Shown one piece after another: positions 60,307 through 64,000 of a stretch of 64,000 bases of DNA. The stretch lies in the NCBI GenBank assembly GCA_964420975.1, contig CAYQVH010000007.1:1-64000 (forward strand). The letters are read 5' to 3'. Within the stretch, counting starts at the first letter, position 1. Each line of letters starts with the position of its first letter. This DNA is from Accumulibacter sp964420975 (GTDB lineage: Bacteria; Pseudomonadota; Gammaproteobacteria; Burkholderiales; Rhodocyclaceae). The notes below the pieces were generated by a model. The model did no database searches and was not told the DNA's origin. It saw nothing but the letters and a program-made list of their open reading frames with translations. Position numbers and translations under genes: made by a program.

Positions 60307-61497
60307 TCAACAGGCGACCTTCTTGAACTCGATGCGTTGGTCGAGCGCGTCCGAGTCGTTGCCCTTGCCGGTGCCAACGACCGCGCGTTGCGAACCATAG
60401 CCTTTCGCCGAAGAACGCTTGGCGATCGCCGGGGTCGCGGCGACCATCTTCTGGCGGACGAATTCGGCGCGTTGCAACGATAGCCGCTCGTCCATCTGCT
60501 CGGAAGCGCTGCGCCGCGTGTGCCCGGCGACCTCGACGCACGACGTTTGGCGCAACGACTGTTTGGCGATTTCGGACAGCCATTGCGAATACTGCTGATC
60601 CGGCGCGAACGCCGTTGCTCCGGGTCTGAAATCGAAGCGCACCGCGAGCCGGTCGGTCGCCAGACCCATCTCGACCAGCTTGCCGAAAGCCTGCATCGCC
60701 GGTTTGCGACGGCCGAGCCTGGCGTTGTCGAGATAGATGCCGGCATAAACACGCGCCTGGTTGCCGGCCGGGTTCTTCAGCACCGATTCGTAGAGCGCCA
60801 GCGACTCTTTGTAGTTCCTCGCCTGGTAGGCCTTGATCGCCTCGCTGATCGTCGACGCAGCGAGGACGGCGTCGATGTACGCCGGGTTGATCGGGTCGCC
60901 GGCTTTGGTCCCCTGACACGTCTTGACATAACCCTCGACGGCGGTGTCCTTGGCCCAGACCGGCATTTCGCGGAAGAGCGCGATCGGCGTCGGATCGAAG
61001 CCCTCGGGCAGCGAGCGGGCGAGCCCTTTGCTGATGATCTTGCCCGACTTCAGGTCGGCGAGCGCAAAGCAGATGCGGTAGGCGTCGCGTTCGCCGTCGG
61101 CCTTGCCCTGAAGGTTGATCGGGGTGAAGGTGCCGACCATCAGCAGCGGCAGCGATGAGACGATTTCGCTGGTGAACGGCTTGACGTCGACTTGTTTGTA
61201 TTGGTCTTTTACCACTTGTACGACCGACTGTTCCATGGCGACGGTCGCTTCCGTCTGCATGCCGCTGTTGCCGTCGACCAGCGGGTCGACGACCATGCTG
61301 TACTTCTGGTCCGGGGCGAGGTTGGCGTTCTTCAGCAGTTCTTCCGCCGCCTTGCGAACCGCTTGGTCATACGGCAGAGCAACGATCGGTGCCGGTGCCG
61401 GCGGCGGCGCCGGCTTCTCTTCGGTCGTGGTGCAGCCGCCGAGTAGTGCGGCGAGGACGATGCAAGCCACGGTCAGGCGGCGCGAGTGTGCGGTCAT
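60307..61497 (-). CDS. OmpA-domain lipoprotein with TPR-like region
   Basis: This 396-residue protein has a lipoprotein signal (VACIVLAALLGGC, lipobox LLGGC), a Pro-rich linker and a middle domain. A short helical repeat segment (AIKAYQARNYKESLALYESV) follows, then a C-terminal OmpA-like region (CVEVAGHTRRSASEQMDERL). It would sit in the outer membrane and touch peptidoglycan. As the first gene of the operon with the exported WD40-caspase, it is a plausible anchor or sensor for that protein. Confidence 0.87.
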   Translation of the reverse strand: MTAHSRRLTVACIVLAALLGGCTTTEEKPAPPPAPAPIVALPYDQAVRKAAEELLKNANLAPDQKYSMVVDPLVDGNSGMQTEATVAMEQSVVQVVKDQYKQVDVKPFTSEIVSSLPLLMVGTFTPINLQGKADGERDAYRICFALADLKSGKIISKGLARSLPEGFDPTPIALFREMPVWAKDTAVEGYVKTCQGTKAGDPINPAYIDAVLAASTISEAIKAYQARNYKESLALYESVLKNPAGNQARVYAGIYLDNARLGRRKPAMQAFGKLVEMGLATDRLAVRFDFRPGATAFAPDQQYSQWLSEIAKQSLRQTSCVEVAGHTRRSASEQMDERLSLQRAEFVRQKMVAATPAIAKRSSAKGYGSQRAVVGTGKGNDSDALDQRIEFKKVAC

Positions 61498-61707
61498 AAG
61501 TTTCCCCCCAAGGTGTTTGTGATCAGTCTTCGACCAACAAAGTGCGGCGGCGTTCGGCGGCGCGGCGGATTGTAACGTGTCGCGCCGCCGTTTCCATGGC
61601 GCCGGTGGTAGACTTTCGATCGCCGGTACGAAACGACTTTCATGGCAGCCCGCGTGTGGCGAGCGATCCCGGCGCGCAGACCCGAAGACGCGCAGCAGGA
61701 GAGACAA

Positions 61708-62643
61708 ATGGCCCTTAGCAAGGAATTTGACGATTTACTCGTGGCTCCGCGCGCCGGTTGGGGCGCTGCGGGCCGCCGGCACACCATGCGCTCGTGTTCG
61801 CTCCGTTGCCTCGGGCCGCATGGACTGCATCGGATGGCCTACGTCGAGTGGGGTGATCCGGACAATCCGCGTGTTCTCGTCTGTGTCCATGGTCTGACGC
61901 GCAATGGCCGTGATTTCGACGTGCTTGCCAACGCGTTGGCGGCCGAATATCGCGTCGTCTGCCCCGACGTCGTTGGCCGCGGCAGCAGCGACCGTCTGCC
62001 GGTAGCCGACGACTATGCGCTGACAACCTACGCCAACGACATGGTCACGCTCCTCGCCCGACTCGACGTCGAGTCGGTACACTGGGTGGGAACCTCGATG
62101 GGCGGGCTGATCGGCCTGCTGCTCGCCAGCCTGCCGGGGTCGCCGATCAGTCGACTGGTGCTCAACGACGTCGGACCGACGGTGCCGCTCGACGCGCTGC
62201 AGCGGATCGGCGAGTACCTGGGTAAGGCGCCCGATTTCGCTGACCTCGAGCAGGCCGAAGCGTACTTGCGGATCGTCTCCGCCCCATTCGGCGATCTGAC
62301 CGACCGCCAGTGGCGCTATCTGACCGTCGTCGCCACTCGTCCCAAGCCCGACGGCGGTTACGAGATGAACTACGACCGGGCGATCGCGCAGCCGTATCAG
62401 AAAGCTTTCCTCGAGGCCAAGGAAATCAACCTCTGGCCATTGTTTGACGCCGTCCGCTGTCCGACGCTGGTCGTGCGTGGCGCGCAGTCCGACATTCTGG
62501 CGCACGCCACGGCCGAGGAAATGACGACCCGCGGCCCGCAGGCCAAACTGGTCGAGGTGGCGGCGGTTGGTCATGCGCCGATGTTCCTCAACGAGGAACA
62601 GGTTCGTATCGTTGAAGATTTCCTGCTCGCCGATCGCGGCTAA
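61708..62643 (+). CDS. Alpha/beta hydrolase
   Basis: 311 residues with oxyanion motif VCVHGLTRNGRDFD, nucleophile elbow HWVGTSMGGLIGLLLA (Ser), an Asp in VVRGAQSDILAHAT and His in VAAVGHAPMFL. The enzyme belongs to the broad esterase/lipase/epoxide hydrolase-like group; the substrate is unknown. The start at 61708 has AGGAGAG five bases upstream; an earlier in-frame ATG has no such site. Confidence 0.88.
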   Translation: MALSKEFDDLLVAPRAGWGAAGRRHTMRSCSLRCLGPHGLHRMAYVEWGDPDNPRVLVCVHGLTRNGRDFDVLANALAAEYRVVCPDVVGRGSSDRLPVADDYALTTYANDMVTLLARLDVESVHWVGTSMGGLIGLLLASLPGSPISRLVLNDVGPTVPLDALQRIGEYLGKAPDFADLEQAEAYLRIVSAPFGDLTDRQWRYLTVVATRPKPDGGYEMNYDRAIAQPYQKAFLEAKEINLWPLFDAVRCPTLVVRGAQSDILAHATAEEMTTRGPQAKLVEVAAVGHAPMFLNEEQVRIVEDFLLADRG

Positions 62644-62942
62644 TCCTTCTCGTCGACCGGCGCATCACTCCCCGGTGAGCTGACGCCGTCGCGCAGCGAT
62701 GCGCCTCGGCGGTGGGCTCGTCAGGCCTCCGCCTCGCCGCCGGGCGAGTCTCTCCCCACGCGTTCCGGTGGCCGCTATCTGCTCCAGCCACCGCCAATCA
62801 ATACGCTTTCTCGCGTCAAACAATTGACTTCTTCTTAAAAGTAAGTATTCTAATTGGTGTGTAACGATTATTTGTTTGTTCAGCGATTCCCGCGAGGTGA
62901 CGTCCTTGCTCAGGACGCTGCTGTTGGAGGTCCAGTCCGCCC
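62644..62942. other. Intergenic region before the GntR gene
   Basis: About 300 bp with no gene. The left half is GC-rich with no clear signal. The right half turns AT-rich and holds the promoter at 62824-62851. The change in composition is sharp at about 62810. Confidence 0.5.
62824..62851 (+). promoter_or_regulatory. Sigma-70 promoter of the GntR gene
   Basis: TTGACT (62824-62829), a 16-base spacer and TATTCT (62846-62851) make a good housekeeping promoter in a locally AT-rich stretch, about 90 bases before the GntR start codon. Confidence 0.65.
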
Positions 62943-63743
62943 ATGACGCCCGAAGACAACGCTTTTCCCTGTACCCCGGTCGATTCCGCGGCGAAAACCG
63001 CCGGACCGCTGTGGGTCAACGTGCGGGCGGCGATTCTGCGGCAAGTCCAGGCGCTGCCTCCTGGCGAGGCGTTGCCGACCTATGACGCGCTGGCGGCCAG
63101 CTTCCGTTGCTCGATCGCTCCGGTCAAACGCGCGATGGAGGATCTGGCGCGACAAGGTTGGGTGTCGCTGCATCGCGGTCGTCCAGCGCGCGTCTTGTGG
63201 GTCGGCAGCTTTAGCCGCAGCGCCGAGCGCCGCGGCGCCAAGGTCGAGTCGCGCGTCTTTCTCGCCGATTTCCGCGTCCTTGAAGGGGCAGAGCGCGAGA
63301 TTCGGGACGAGCTCGGCCTGGCCGCCGACGAGAAGTGCCTCGTTTGCGGGCGCGTACGCTTGCTCGACGGTCAGCCGATTGCGATGCAACAGACGTGGAT
63401 CAATCCGCGCGTCTTCGCGCAGCCGGGTCGTTTCTTCGTCGATCACGACCTGGCGTCGGCGTCGTTGCGCGACGTCTATGCTCGCCTCGGGGTACGGCCG
63501 TTGCGGGTGTCGGCGACCTTGAGCGCCGCCAGCGCCGATCAACGCGAGCGTGAAATTCTTTCGCTGCCAGAGGCGGCGCCGGTATTGAGAGCGCATCAGA
63601 CGTCGCTGGTCGAAGTCGATGGAAAACTACTCACGCTCGAAGTGATGGACGCGAGTTATACGCAGGCGGTGCGTTACGCCGTCGATCGTCTGCCGTGGGC
63701 CGGCGGTAGTGAGGCGTGGGAGCCCGGTGATGCGCGCGACTGA
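62943..63743 (+). CDS. GntR-family regulator with UTRA ligand domain
   Basis: This 266-residue regulator has an N-terminal winged helix (ALPTYDALAASFRCSIAPVK, then LARQGWVSLHRGRPARVLWV) and a C-terminal UTRA domain (RVRLLDGQPIAMQQTWINP, LEVMDASYTQAVRYAVDRLP). UTRA/HutC-type regulators sense small sugars, amino acids or phosphonates. Its end overlaps the start of the following gene by 14 bases, so that gene is the best clue to its target. Confidence 0.9.
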   Translation: MTPEDNAFPCTPVDSAAKTAGPLWVNVRAAILRQVQALPPGEALPTYDALAASFRCSIAPVKRAMEDLARQGWVSLHRGRPARVLWVGSFSRSAERRGAKVESRVFLADFRVLEGAEREIRDELGLAADEKCLVCGRVRLLDGQPIAMQQTWINPRVFAQPGRFFVDHDLASASLRDVYARLGVRPLRVSATLSAASADQREREILSLPEAAPVLRAHQTSLVEVDGKLLTLEVMDASYTQAVRYAVDRLPWAGGSEAWEPGDARD

Positions 63744-64000
63744 CGACGGCGCGTCGTTTCAGGTACGCACGCATTGCGAGATCGTCGTCCGCGATTATCA
63801 GCGGGCGCTGCTTTCCTTACCGGCGCTCGACCGTGACGACGAGACGACCGGCAAGGACTTGCTGGCGGTGACGCCGCAGCGCGAAAGTGGCAAGTACACG
63901 CTCGACGAGCACCTCGCCGCGCTACGTGCGCAAAACACGATTTCGCCCGATCAACCGCTGCTCGTCGTCGGTCTGCGCAACAGTCTAGTCAATTTGCGCG
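63730..64000 (+). CDS. Unrecognised gene, cut by the end of the window
   Basis: The frame starts MRATDDGASFQVRTHCEIVV and stays open to the last base (about 90 codons). Codon use is like that of neighbouring genes, and the start overlaps the GntR stop region. I do not recognise the family from this part; LLAVTPQRESGKYTLDEHLA and PLLVVGLRNSLVNLR look like a soluble enzyme. A GTG two bases upstream is an alternative start. Confidence 0.6.
   Translation, partial: MRATDDGASFQVRTHCEIVVRDYQRALLSLPALDRDDETTGKDLLAVTPQRESGKYTLDEHLAALRAQNTISPDQPLLVVGLRNSLVNLR

Noticed and set aside
55230..64000. Reverse transcriptase or template repeat for the putative variable regions
   Set aside because: No frame shows reverse-transcriptase motifs, and no third copy of the variable-region block exists in the window. 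They would have to lie elsewhere in the genome.

Overview
The window is a GC-rich chromosomal segment, most likely from a betaproteobacterium of the Rhodocyclales/Accumulibacter type. That placement is an inference from the high GC, the PEP-CTERM protein with a sigma-54 promoter, the sigma-32 promoters and the mix of stress and cell-death genes. It was not tested by a search. No rRNA, tRNA or CRISPR array is visible.

Layout. 0.6-3.2 kb: a dispersed repeat, then cbpM-cbpA diverging from two small heat-shock genes, with back-to-back sigma-32 promoters. 3.3-9.3 kb: malQ, an Ada/AlkA fusion, ogt, an EamA transporter and a cardiolipin synthase. 9.3-14.4 kb: a large PAS-GGDEF-EAL protein and a PEP-CTERM protein. 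14.5-21 kb: MarC protein, two decayed insertion sequences, an ECF sigma/anti-sigma pair, alanine dehydrogenase and two CNNM/CBS membrane proteins. 21.5-24.3 kb: cobalamin genes cbiB-cobC-btuF, then a HAD phosphatase. 25-27 kb: a hydrolase and a lower-GC RES-domain toxin-like gene with integron-cassette boundaries. 27.1-30 kb: metal sensor and RcnA exporter, PAP2 phosphatase, GST. 30-33.4 kb: TetR plus a PEP-utilizing enzyme. 33.4-37.3 kb: vanadium haloperoxidase, methyltransferase and AraC, bounded by oppositely oriented repeat copies. 37.3-43.2 kb: LysR/AhpD-like/flavoreductase, SixA, Mut7-C, Mth938-like and HDOD genes.

43.2-61.5 kb is the most interesting part. An eight-gene minus-strand operon (coiled coil, OmpA-fused substrate-binding protein, ABC permease and ATPase, membrane coiled coil, PspA, AAA+ ATPase, TerB-like) looks like an envelope-stress system. 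Divergent from it are two proteins that share an N-terminal effector-associated-like domain. One is EAD-CHAT protease-NACHT-FGE. The other is EAD-STAND-FGE, now broken by a frameshift. Their FGE tails end in near-identical blocks whose differences fall almost only in the first two positions of NNC codons, as expected for variable regions of a diversity-generating retroelement. A lipoprotein/OmpA gene and an exported WD40-caspase gene follow on the other strand. The whole reads as a conflict or programmed-death island with hypervariable sensor tips. No reverse transcriptase or template repeat lies in the window.

61.7-64 kb: an alpha/beta hydrolase, a GntR/UTRA regulator and the start of an unrecognised gene that runs off the end.
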